Of a stretch of DNA of 64,000 nucleotides, positions 37,374-49,500 are shown one piece after another; positions within the stretch are counted from its first letter, which is position 1, and each line of letters starts with the position of its first letter. This stretch comes from Theobroma cacao. Its lineage: Eukaryota > Streptophyta > Magnoliopsida > Malvales > Malvaceae. Location: contig NC_030854.1 of NCBI RefSeq assembly GCF_000208745.1, positions 30,459,711-30,523,710 on the forward strand, written 5' to 3'. Below the pieces are notes generated by a model that saw only the letters and a list, made by a program, of their open reading frames with translations, made no database searches and was not told the DNA's origin. Position numbers and translations under genes: made by a program.

Positions 37374-40300
37374 CTAAGGTGCATTCATAAGACTTAGTTC
37401 ACTTCTTATTTTACAAAATTGTTCTCCATGAAGTACTTTGGTGAAAATATCAATCAATTGGTCTTTTGTACCTACATACTCAAAAACAACATTTTTTTTT
37501 TTAACATGATCTCTAATAAAATGATGCCTTTTTTCTATGTGTTTAGTTCTAGAGTGATGGATGAGATTCTTTGTGAGATGTATGGTATTAGCATTGTCAC
37601 ATTTAATGGGAATTCTTTTCATAGCTAGCCCATAATCTTCTAATTGTTGCTTCATCCATAGCACTTGAGCATAATAATTTTTGACAGCCACATATTCATC
37701 TTCGGTGGTGGATTGAGCTACACTATTTTGTTTCTTTGAAAACCATGAAATCAACATATTACCTAGAAATTGACATGTGCTAGATGTGCTTTTTATATTG
37801 ATTTTGCATCCACCAAAATTAGCATCCAAATATGAGTGGAGATCAAAAGTGGAATTCCTTGGATACCATATTCGTATATTTGTTGTGTCTTTTAAATACC
37901 TAAAGACTCTTTTGACAACACTTAAATGAGGTTCTTTAAGAGATGATTGAAACCTAACATACAATCTTACACTAAAGCTTATGTTCGGTCTACTAGCTGT
38001 AAGATAAATCAAGGAACCAATCATGGATTTATAGAGCTTTTGATCAATGGGCGTATCTTTTTCATCCTTGTCAAGCATTGTTGAGGTGTTCATTGGAGTG
38101 AGGTGCGAAACTTTTTGAGCATGTCTTTCGTATATATGAGTTGATTTATGAATGTTCCATCTTTCTTTTGTTTTATTTGAAGTCCAAAGAAACAGTTTAA
38201 CTCACCCATCATGCTCATTGCAAATTCTTCTTGCATGGTTTTAGTAAACTCTTGACAAAGAAGTTCATTAGTAGCACAAAAAATAATATTATCAATATAA
38301 ACTTGTATAATTAAAATGTCTTTGCCTTTATTTTTGATAAAAAGAGTTTTATCAACCTTCCCTCTATTGAAATCATTTTTTATTAATAATTTTAATGGTC
38401 TCATCCCAAGCTCTAGGAACTTGCTTTAAACCATACAAAGCTTTTCTTAATAAAAAACATGATTTGAAAAAGTAAGACTCTTAAAGTTGGGAGGTTGTTT
38501 AACATATACTTCTTCATTTATAAGTCCATTTAGAAAAAGCACTCTTAACATTCATTTGATATAACTTAAAGTTCATGTAGCATGCAAATGCTAAAAGCAT
38601 TCTAATGGCTTCTAGTCTAGCTACCAGAGTATAAGTCTTATCATAATCTATTCCTTCCCTTTGACTATATCCTTTGACAACTAACCTAGCTTTGTTTCTA
38701 GTTATGGCTCCATTTCCATCCATTTTGTTCCTAAAAACCTATTTAGTACTACAATTGGACGATCATTTGGCGTAAGAACTAACTCCACACTTGACACCTT
38801 TCAAATTAATTTAATTTTTCTTGCATAGCTAGTATCCAATAGTCATCATCGAAGGCTTCATCAATATTTTTAGGTTCAATTTGAAAAATAAAGGCAATAT
38901 ATTCACAAACATTTTGAACTTTAGCTATAGTTCTTACCCCTTAATTAAGATCACCAATGATTTTACTTTCATCAACCTCTTTTCTTACCATAAGATAACT
39001 AAGCTCGCCTTCTTCAACAAGTTGTCCAATTTGTTGTTCTTCTTTTTGTGGTGCTTCTTCATTTAATTTGGCTCCTTCAATATTGAGATCAAGCTCTTCA
39101 ATTTATTCTTGAAAGATACCTACATCATCATCATAATTGTCCTTTTTAGGAGAAGGGTTAGAATCATCAAATAATACATGAATATATATTTCAATAATTA
39201 ATGTCATCTTATTAAGCACCCTATAAGCTTTAGAAGTTAAAAAGTATCTTAAAAAGATTTTTTTATCACTTTCAGCATCAAATTTTTCAAGGTTGTCTTT
39301 TCCATTGTTCAATACATAACATTTACAACCAAATGAAAGAAAGTAAGCAATGTTAGGTTTCTTCCCTTAGTAAAGTTCATAGGGAGTTTTCTTCAATGTG
39401 GACCTAATCATTACTCAATTTACAATATAACATAAAGTATTAACGGCTTCGGTCCAAAAGTACCTAAGTAAATTGTTCTCACATAGCATGGTTCTAGCCA
39501 TCTCTTCTAGAGTTCTATTTTTTCGTTCCACTACTCTATTTCGTTGTGGAGTCTTAGAGGCTAAAAAATTATGGCCATATTCATTTTCATCACAAAGTTG
39601 CTCAAAAACCTAGGTACCTAAATTTTCTTTAGTTCATATGAGTTAGTGGCTTTGGTTCCTTTTAGAACCGACTCCAATCTTACCACCTTACCATGTGGAT
39701 GTTTAGTTTCTTTTGGAACTCATATACTCTTGATTTTCTTACCTCTATAAGATTTTCTTTGTCAAAAAAGGCTTTTTGTGTTTCGAGCATGTCATTTAAT
39801 TTTTGTTGACTCATGTTGAATTTTAAAAATATAATATGCAAATTCTCATTTTTCTTTTTCAACTCATTTCTCTCAATTTTCAAGGCTTTGACTATGCTTT
39901 CAACTTTCACTCTTTGTCTTGACTAAAATTTCATTTTCTACCTTAAGAGTGGATATGATGTTCTTGTGTTTCGATGTATTTTCTTCAAATTCAAATACTA
40001 AGTCATCATATGCATATTGTAGTTCATCAAATGAATATGAGTCTTGATTTAACGTACATGAATTGGAATCAAAAAAGGTAGAGCATACCTTGGTGTCTTC
40101 AAGTGCCATGAAGCAAAGGTTAACAACTTCATCTTCTTTATCTTGAAAGTCATCATTATCACTCCAAGTGGCAACCATGGCTTTCTTCTTGAAGTTCTTT
40201 GAGGTTTTCTTCTTGTTCATACTTGGTGTGTCCCAATTTTCTACATTCATAACATATCAAGTGATCTTTGCTATGTTTTCTTTTTAGGATATCTCTTTTA

Positions 40301-41190
40301 GGGGGTTTTTTACTTTTATAGTTCCTTCTCATGAATTTGCTATACCTCTTGGCTAGCATGGCTACATCCTCGTCCTCTTCACTATCATCTCTTATGCTCT
40401 TTTCATTTTCTTCAATTGTGGATTTTAAAGTTATCCCTTTCTTCTTAATGTCCTTTTTCTTTTCATCATTTAAAGCACTTTCATGTTTTAAGGTCATTTT
40501 ATAAGTAAGTAAAGATCCTACAAGCTCTTCTAGGTTAAAATCATTTGGGTTTCTTGCTTTCTCTAGGATTGTTACTTTTAGTCTTCATGACTGGGAAGAC
40601 TATAGAGTATCTTCTTAATTAATTAGGCATTTAGAAAGTCTTTTCCTAAGTCCTTCAAACCTTTAACTCTTATACATTTGGTTTATTGTCTCACTTTCTT
40701 TTATCTTAAATAGCTCACAATTATGTGTGAAAAGTCCTGTTTTGGGTTCCTTAACTTAGTTTGTTCCCTTGTAAGTTGTTTCAAAGCTATCCCAAATTTG
40801 TTTTACAGTTCACACATAGATACTCTATTGAACTCACTAGCACTAAGAGAACAAAAAAGAGTATTAAAGGCTTTGCAATTTATTTGTATCAACTTCTTTT
40901 CTTTGTCATCCCACTTTTCTTAGTTTTAATAATTGTTTGTCCAGTTACTTCCTTAGCGAGGACATGAAGACAATTTAAAATAACATTCCAAACCTTAAGA
41001 TTTACTGATTGAATGAACATCTTCCTTCTTTTCTTTCAATAAGGATAATTCGTACTTAAAAAGAATGGAGGTCTTTGCATTGAGTGTCCCTAATAGTTAA
41101 GGTGGATTTTATCTTGATGTATTGAGCTTTGCTTTTGGATCATTCAAAATTGTTAGATTTGTAATATTAAGCCTTAACTTTTATATCAAT
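37374..41190 (-). mobile_element. Degenerate Ty1/copia retrotransposon body
   Basis: Minus-strand domains occur in copia order. Gag remnant at about 40500-39680 has a zinc knuckle starting CYECRKLGH but lacking the last cysteine, then KKKAMVATWSDNDD. The integrase tail at about 39590-39103 reads QRNRVVERKNRTLEEMARTM. Reverse transcriptase at about 38750-38090 reads NKARLVVKGYSQREGIDYDK and VYIDNIIFCATN, where the YVDD site is YIDN. RNase H at 38093-37374 reads MIGSLIYLTASRPNISF and SWFSKKQNSVAQSTTEDEY, and YLDANFGGC replaces the usual D-A-D. Many stops and frameshifts interrupt it, so it cannot act autonomously. The 3' LTR was not found. Confidence 0.88.
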
Positions 41191-42458
41191 TGTTAGTGCA
41201 ATAAGCTCATTGTCAATATTTCCAAGAGGGAGTGGATTGGAATATTTTGAAATTTCTTTTCAAATTTAAGAAAAATCAAAATTTCTTAAAGCAAGTTCCT
41301 TTTTGGAATTGACCAAATCAATAAAATTTTTGTGGAAAGAAAGAAGTTAAGAACACATATGAATCTGTGAAGAATAGAAGAGAAAACAACACAATAGTTT
41401 TTATAAAGGTTCGACCTCCTTACTTATGTCTTCTTGCTTAAATTCACTAAGGAATTTAAAATCCACTATTGAAATAAAAAACAATACATTGCCATTTATG
41501 AATTAAGCATAACCACTCTACCTTTTATTTTGGTTAAGGTATAAATACTCAAATACTACCTTTTTAATTGGTTGAGGTATAACTACTCACCAGTATACAA
41601 TAAATGAGATGGATACAGCTAGAATGCCTCTTAAAGGTTGAGTGACAAATTAAGTACAATATTTGGTGAGGAAGAAAAATAAGAATTGAAAGCTCAATAA
41701 ATGATACAATAGAAGACTTAAATGCTTGAAGAGAAGAACAAAAAGTATTGAATGATTGTAGCTAAATTCTTATTTTAGAAATGTGTTTCAAAGTCTCTCA
41801 ACCTTCATAAATGTGGTGAGAGCTTGTATTTATAGTTACTGAAGCTTCTTGAGATAGTTGGAGATGTATTTAATGTAAACATAGTTGTTTTCCTTTTCAT
41901 TCTAGGCTACAATGGTCATATTGTATCGATACATATGTGGATGTATCGATATATTGTTGCTTTTACTTTTGAACATTCGTGGAAATCTATTGATACATTT
42001 GGGATGTATAAATAGATTTTAGACAAAATGTATTCTGTGAAAAATCTATCTATATATTTGTCAATATATTGATACTTTTTGGCTTAGCTGCAAGGGTTTG
42101 ACCATTTTGTTAAAATGTATCGATATTTTTTAGGTAGTAAATATTTTGTTAAATTTCTATCAATACATTTTCAAAATGTACGTATCCATAGATTGAGTTT
42201 GACTTTGTAGATTTTGACTGTTCTTGAGAAAATGTATCAATAGATTTTAATTTCTATCGATACTTATCCAAATTTATCGATATAATATAAACATGTATCG
42301 ATAGATTTGGACTACAAAGCATTTTTCAAAGTCTTTTTTCATTGTTCTTCTTTTCAAACTCATGTGAAAGTACTAAAAGATGTCTAGGCTTGACTTATCA
42401 ATACATAGATGAAATTTGTCATTTCAAAACATGGGATCAATTTGAAAACTATAGAACT

Positions 42459-42462
<4 letters not shown>
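41191..42462 (-). repeat. Candidate 5' LTR of the degenerate copia element
   Basis: Read on plus, the segment starts TGTTAG and ends CTAACA, the inverted ends expected of an LTR. The sequence just inside the element (41173-41190) reads ATTGATATAAAAGTTAAG on the minus strand, a worn version of the initiator-tRNA primer site ATTGGTATCAGAGC. The second LTR could not be identified, so the borders are tentative. The segment contains a cluster of TATCGATA-like motifs. Confidence 0.45.
41925..42305. repeat. Cluster of dispersed TATCGATA palindromic motifs
   Basis: ATCGAT or one-mismatch forms (ATTGAT, ATCAAT), usually within TGTATCGATACAT, recur about ten times in 380 bases, for example at 41925, 41945, 42119, 42256 and 42297. 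A further copy lies near 36901 at the far side of the element. Spacing is irregular. Confidence 0.75.

Positions 42463-42494
<32 letters not shown>
42463..42494. repeat. (AT)n microsatellite
   Basis: About 32 bases of alternating AT directly beside the candidate LTR end. Confidence 0.95.
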
Positions 42495-42497
<3 letters not shown>

Positions 42498-45400
42498 TTG
42501 TTAAACTTAAATTTTGAATTTAACCAGTCAATAAATCAAATAAATGAATTGACACTATTTATTTCTAAGAACATACATTAATTAAGAAAAAAATTGTTTG
42601 CTACATATTTTGTATGCAATACATTAATTTTTATTCAATTCTTTATAAAGCAATACAAAGTACAATGTTTGAAATTATATACTATTTCTTATCAAAAGAA
42701 ATTTACACATTTTATGCTATTACCTTACTAGTTTGGTTGAATTTGGCATATATGTTTATCCAAAAGGTTCTATATGCTTCTGTCTACTATTCTTTACTCA
42801 TCTTTTAATTATATCAAATATTTAATATTATTTTATCTCTCCGCTCAAGTTAAAATCCTTAGCTTCACCGTAAGAAAAGAGGTTAAGATACAAAATCCAT
42901 TTTTACAATAAACCATGATTAATTACTTGAATTCTTAATTATCCGAATTATTATTTGATATTCAAACAAAACAATAAAGGTGCATCAGTGCACTGGCTTG
43001 AGCATGTCTTTTGTTCTTTAGCCAAAGGTCTGATCATATTAAGAAATTCTAAACTAATAAACCAATGATTATATAAGTTCCAACTTTGGGAATAAAGAAA
43101 CGAGGTTTATAATTAAAGGCGCCAGAGACCTACATCTTACGTAATTTGAGTCTAATTAATGAATATTTTACATATATAATATAGTCCAACGTATCCAAAA
43201 TTGATTTTGAAATATGTGGAATTAGATAAGGACAACTTGGACTGTAATGAAACTCCCGAATTTGAACGTAACAAATAGGAAGAAAAAATAGCAAGAAATA
43301 TGCATAAGTTGATAACGGTGTGGAAGAAGATATTGTCACGATGTATCCATTTTGTTATTATCTTGACAATATTTTATATTTTATAGTGAAGTGGACCCAT
43401 TAATCCAGCCTGTAATACATAGCGTAACCGCAAGTTGGACCGCAAGCATAAGCATGATCTTGACGACCAATTTATTTTCTGCTTGACTTTGCAGATTTTG
43501 TTTAGAAATATTTTTATAATTTATATATTATACACTATTAGTTCACACAGTGCAAAGGTAAGAGTTTAAAGGTAGTCCTTGAAATTATAACTATTTATTT
43601 TTAAAAATTCATGATTTTTAAATTTATTTATTAGAGAGGTGATAACATTTGATAATTCTATATTTATGAATATCAATCCATTGTATTAAATTAAAAAAAA
43701 TAAAAGAAAATCTTGGTGATAGAATAATGGTTGCTTATATCTTTATCACCGGTTCGTGTACGTATGAACGTTTGGCCTTGAGTCTGGATTTTAGTCCGTT
43801 GAGCTTCTAGAAAGTAAACGAGGATCATGACACTTCGCCGAGAAGGGAAAGTGACATGCACTTTGCCGTCTTGGTATAGATGGAATTGGAGGGAAAAAGA
43901 CTTGTCCTGCTTCTCAAATTTATTCATATTCCATTCGCTTTTCTTTCCCTCTTAACCAAAATGGAGTTGCGTCACGGCACGTGTGTTCACTTCGAAGTTC
44001 GATTAATGTTCAACGCGCGACAGATGTATTTCCTCGTTCCCTTGACTCTAGAGGTGAACTCCCCTCTAGGCCTATGGGCCAAGCTCGCATCAGGTGAACT
44101 TAAACCTGAAATTTTAGGCTCGAACTTAACTCGGCCTGTTTCGATTAAATTATTATATCAACAAATCATATGTTTTAATTAATTTTAATATATATTTAAT
44201 ATATAAAAATAATATTTTATTATTTTAATAATACCATAGTTGCTAAACAAGTGAACTAAGCTGGATTTTTAAAAGGAAAAACTTAATAAATCTAACCAGA
44301 TCTATGAATACTTTTATTTGCTTCTCATGCTTCTCACCATATTTTTTCACCGCAATCTAACCAACTCTCTAGAATAGCTACATGTTAGGGTCTTCCATGC
44401 ATGCTTTGAAGAGTATAAGCGGCAAAGCTTCCAACTTTCTTTAAACAAACTTATATATGCATAATTGTTGGATTGCTATGCACTTATACGAAGTTTGAAG
44501 ACCTACCATTCTTTTAAATTTGAGTTTTGATGCCAACCATTTTATTGTTTTATACATTGTCATGAAATTACCATTCATCATCCAATCAAAATTTTTAAAT
44601 TTTAATTAATAACTATTAGATGTGATGAGATGATAAGTTATAATCTAGCATGAAGAGTGCATTGAGTTCATTTTCTTTTTTTTTTCTCAAAATAAAAAAA
44701 ATGAACTTCAAACAATATCCCTTCTACAAGTTAAAGTAGGGAAAAGGTAATTCAAAACATTATAAATAGATTAAAAATTAGAAATTTGTAGCGAAAGGAG
44801 ATGTACAATTGCAATGATTTTAGCCTTATCTGCTTTTTAAACTAGATTTTAGCAAAAATTTTAGATAAAGATTTATATTTGATGCACTGATAGTGTATAA
44901 AAATTATATATTATTAGCTCATCAAATGCTGTCAACTCATTAATAAGGTAAAACTAAAATTTTTTAAAAATTAAAACTTAAATATTAAAAAAATGTTAAT
45001 AATTAATTAAATAAAAAACAAAAAAAATCTCTTTTTTTGTGCAACTACCTCACAACTTTTTTTTATTGTTTTTCCTTTTTTTTAGTCTTTTTCTAACTCC
45101 ATCTTCTTTTCCCTTTCTTCCTCTATTAAAATTAAAAATTAAAATATTTTACTTTTTTTCAAAAACCTCTTTCACCTTCTTTTCTTGTTCTTCCACAGGA
45201 ATACAGGCATTGAAATTAAAATCTTATTGAATTCTTAAGAGAGAGTGCTACTGAAACCTTAAGAGAGAGAAATAGTAAAGAATTTGGTATGAAGATTTTC
45301 TTTTTGTTGAGAGATAGAAAGAGAAAAAAGATTGCTGAACCAAATTGCCTTGTAGCTCAACAAGGAAGCAATTCTTTTGTTGGGTAGCATTGGAACCAGA

Positions 45401-45534
45401 TGGGGTAGGCAGCTAGCCAATTTGATTACCGATTGTGATCAGGAATCTTTCCTTAATTGTGACAGTAGGATAGTATCGAAAAATTTTGAAAAAAATTTAA
45501 TTTGATATTAAGTTGATGTTAGTTAATTATATTT
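42495..45534. other. Gene-poor intergenic region
   Basis: AT-rich. The frames at 43691-43927 and 43880-44182 show no known domain and overlap each other. A repeat copy at 44387-44520 recurs at 52988-53128. The missing C-terminal part of the lipoxygenase was looked for here and not seen. Confidence 0.5.
44387..44520 (+). repeat. Dispersed repeat, copy A
   Basis: Contains CTTCCATGCATGCTTTGAAG, TTCCAACTTTCTTTAAACAA and CTATGCACTTATACGAAGTT in the same order and spacing as related phrases at 52988-53128. The family is unknown and it is noncoding. Confidence 0.55.
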
Positions 45535-46505
45535 GTAGAATCCATGCAAAATACTGTGGAGGCTATGGGTGGTGACGTTGAGTCTAATAGCCAAGCAACA
45601 ATTAGGTTGTTGCATCTAGTCCACAAAAGAAACAGAGGATTTGTAATTGCAAGCTTGATGATTGTCTTATTGATAAAGCCAACCTTGTTCCTAATTGAGA
45701 GTGCTAGTAAAAATGATCTACTTCATGCCACATAATTGTTGGTGGTAAGTTTAGGATTCATTATCACTGAGCTAGGGTGGTTTGTGTGGTGAAAGTAATA
45801 GGGTGATTGAGAGTCCTTCATTGGTGAAACCTGAGTTTGATTTTGAGCAGTTTGACTCTGTGATGAGGTTTGTGACCCAATTTCTCCAAACTTAGACATG
45901 ATTACAAGTTTGCAGGTAAAGATGCTTAGATTGAATAAAAGCTAACTAAGAAGACTTAGTGCATGAAGAAAAGACTTACTAAATAAATGCAAAACACAGA
46001 ATACTAATGGTCCTTAGCACCAATCAGCATACTCCATGCATCATCCGAAGGACAAGATTTGCAAGTATTATAATATGCTCTGATACCATGTTAGAAAATG
46101 AAGAAGACATGACAGTTATATGGGAGGATTTTGGGGATTCTCGTTCAAGCAAAAAGCAAAGAATACAAGAATTTATATACAGAGAGTTTTGGCTGTTAAA
46201 CAAAAAAGAGAAAAGCTGCTAAACTAACTAACTAATCATTAACATTTAACCAATTTTCAAAAGCGGTGTTAGTCAAAATGATGTGTATTGGCAAATAACT
46301 AGAAGTCCCTGCTCCTTTTATTGAAACGGTGCGTTTGTGGAGTTCTTTGTGGCTTTCTTCTGTTGCTCCAGTCTTCCTTATTAAACGGTACGTTTCTGCT
46401 ACTAAACTTCTTTCTTTCTTGCGGCTGATTCCTTCTTCAACCCGAGCTTCCTGCTGTTGCTGAGCCACTTATGCAATGATTTAAGGTACAGGTATGTGTT
46501 TAACA
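45535..46505 (-). mobile_element. Truncated Ty1/copia element: 5' LTR, primer site and gag start
   Basis: On the minus strand: a 417-bp LTR (46505-46089, TGTTAAAC ... CTAACA), an intact initiator-Met tRNA primer site TGGTATCAGAGC (46088-46077), a leader, then a gag start at 45899 (MSKFGEIGSQTSS). Gag continues through QSPYYFHHTNHPSSVIMNP and TTNNYVA, where a TGA replaces the usual tryptophan before SRSFLLALSIRNKVGFI. Similarity stops near 45535. No protease, integrase, RT, RNase H or second LTR is present. The LTR edge abuts lipoxygenase coding sequence exactly at 46506. Confidence 0.85.
46089..46505 (-). repeat. Copia 5' LTR (417 bp)
   Basis: The ends TGTTA/TAACA are perfect inverted repeats on the minus strand and the primer-binding site follows immediately. 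The LTR contains a TATATAAAT box on the minus strand, a likely retroelement promoter. Confidence 0.85.
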
Positions 46506-49500
46506 TAGGAGTATCGTTTCAGGCTTTTCAATGAAGGATTTCCAATCTTCTTCAGACGGGTCTTCGTTAGGCATGTTTGTCCGGGCAATTGTCGGCCTGT
46601 TGGGAAAATAACCAGCATATTCATATCGTCCAAAGTTCACAGCTGCATGATGACCTGAGGAAACCCAAGCGACGGTCGTAACAATTTGGATTAAGTCTTT
46701 CGGGGTTCTGAGGACAGGCCACCATGATTCATCTTTCTTGTCGCCATGGTCGACTTCACGAATTTCTGTCCACCATGCTTGAAGTTCTTCATGACTCCAC
46801 GAGACTTGCATTTGGGTAGTAGTGGTTGACAGAGTCAGCGATCAATTCTTTAAGGATGTCCCAAGGAAGAAGCCCGTCATTAGCGAAAGGGTAATCCCTG
46901 ATTTTAACCTTAGGCCATGAGGAGCTGTTGGATCTTCCATGGCCATCCCCCTAAGGTAGAAAATGGCAAGTAGAGTTAGTGAATGATAGAAACTAATTAA
47001 ACCTCTTTCTGATAGTAAATGTTTTTATTTGCCCTTTATTTTTGGAAGAAAAAAAAAGTTTCATATAAAATAAAGTAATATTCTTGCAAAATTATTAATA
47101 AAATATATAATTGTTCTTTTAGACAACGAGATGTATGATTCTACTTCTATTTTTCTTTTAGATAACGAAATGTATGGTTCTGCTTTGCTATAGACCAATT
47201 ATATTATAATTGGAGTTACATTTTATATAATTATTTAATTATTTAATTATTTTTAATTTATTATAATTTTATTTTTAATCATCTACTTTACTTTCTAAAA
47301 AATTTTAAAAAATAAAATATAAAATTCAAAATAGTAAGCAAAGTAACAATAAGACTGATCCTAAGGCAATTAGTTTGTTATGTGATTTTAACTATTTCTT
47401 TTTTATTTATAAAAATTAAAATGATTTTAATATATAAAAATATTTTATAATTTACATAAATCTATCACTTTTAACTCATATTCTTATATTGCAATCAATT
47501 AAGCTATCAAACAATTATTTTTGTACCCAATTAAGTCCTTATATAGATGGAAACATTATACCATTAACTGTTTTGGTTTTTTTTTTTTTTTCAATTTTTT
47601 GCTTTTAGAAGTAAGATGTAATTATATAAGCTACAAAAGTAACAATCAAATAGAGTCTGAGTGAACACACTACCGGCTAATTAAATCTGCGGGGAACGCC
47701 TGATGATCGAATCGCCACTCAAGGTCATAGGCAACAGAACTGAACTCCATGGAATAATTGGCAAGCGAGAATGAGCTCTCGATGATCCCATCAGCATTGA
47801 TTAGGTGTGCTCGAGCAAGTGCATTGATCTTCATTGTGAAACGGAAATGAGGATGAAGCAATTTATAGATTGGATGCAACACACTGAGCTGCTGATTTGT
47901 TGCAATTATGTAAGGTTCAGTGGCACCATGAGTTCTCAGGCTGCACATGGAATGGATATTACAAGTTAACACTGAAACAGAAACGTGTAGGTGCCAAAAA
48001 CATTTTAAGAGGTTGGGATGAAAGCAATGAAAACTTTGGTTAAAGATGAAGAAATGGTACATACCAATGAGTAACAAGCTAGTGAGAGAGGGAATCATGA
48101 GCCAGCACATGAGTTTTGGCAAGCCTCCATAGCCAGGCACCTGTGGAATGCCCACAAGGTTTGTATGCTTTTTTCCAGAACTGCGGTTTCCCATCCAAGG
48201 TTGGCCGACTCCGCTCTATGGCCAAAGGCCTCAAAGTCTCATTTGGGTTTAACAAAAATAGTGTTCGTGATCCATATAGTGTTGTGCCTTTAAGCTCTCT
48301 CACTTTCTTAACGAATGGTGGTAACAGGTCATGGTAATTTAGAATGAACAACTTTTTTTTGTTTTATTGCCTGCATAAATTAATCTAATACATTAATGAA
48401 ACGTCTAAAGATTATTATTTTATATATCGATAATAAAATTTTTAAATTTAATAAAAATGTGACCATTCTCTAATTTTTTTGTAAAATTTAAGCCTCCACT
48501 GTAGGTGTATAAAATAAACTTAATGGAGCTTTTTCTTTATTTAAACTTTCTAATGAATCTCTTATGGTATACCTCATCAAGTGTCATGTAACCTTTGATT
48601 TCACACTCGATCATTTCTTTGGTGATTGTAGATTCCGGAGGACCGTAGCTATCAGGATCAAGTTTGCTCTGAAGTGGCCATTCCTGTTGGAATTTGTAAA
48701 AAAATCTTTAAACTCAAGACCTTTGTTTCTCTTTTTCTTAGCATGCCCTACAGATGAACAGATTAATGATAGCCACAAAACATACAGTTTAATCATACAA
48801 AAAAAACTGTCAAGAAGTACATATGTATTGTATAAAGGAGTTCTTGTCTTAAATTAAAGATTACTTAATCAAATTTGCATATGTACTATTAACGATTAAA
48901 TTAGGGTAAAATACATTGACCCCTCAACTTTTAACTCTAATTACACATGGATCTATTAATTTTCAAAATGAAAACTCCACCCCAAACATGTAAACAACAT
49001 TAATATTTAAATATGAAATATCTAAAATACCCTTCTTCTTTTTCTTACTCTTTTCTTTTCTCTCAAATCGGTCGGTGGCGCTCCCTTACATTGATCAACC
49101 ACCCCTCAATCAGATTCAGCCAAATCTCCTTCGACCCCCTTGAGGAGCACCAGATCAATGCTCTCTTAGGAAGCATTGAGGATGACTGATGGAAAGATTT
49201 TTTTTTTTTTGAAAAGGAGTAAATAAATTTTTAAAATAATTATAATCTATATAATGATAATTTTTAAAATTAATGAAGGACAAAATTATCTTAAAATATT
49301 ATCACATAATCAAACTAATACAAATATTAATAATTGACTAACGACAAGATTTATATGTCCAGTGAGAATAATCTTTTGAAGCGAAATGTTCATTTTAAAA
49401 ATGAATGCACCCATATGTAATTATGATAAAAAATCAAAAAGATTAATGTATTTTACCTATTAATTAATTTTTGTGAATGAAATCTTACCATTCTAATAAA

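Noticed and set aside
43880..44182. Plus-strand open frame of 100 codons
   Set aside because: No family resemblance and no splice context; it ends in ordinary AT-rich DNA.
45544..45735. Plus-strand open frame of 63 codons
   Set aside because: It is antisense to the copia gag remnant, whose minus-strand frame is recognisable.
47670..48194. Minus-strand open frame of 174 codons as an intact gene
   Set aside because: It starts in the wrong frame and reads through a LOX intron; only its last part is a LOX exon.
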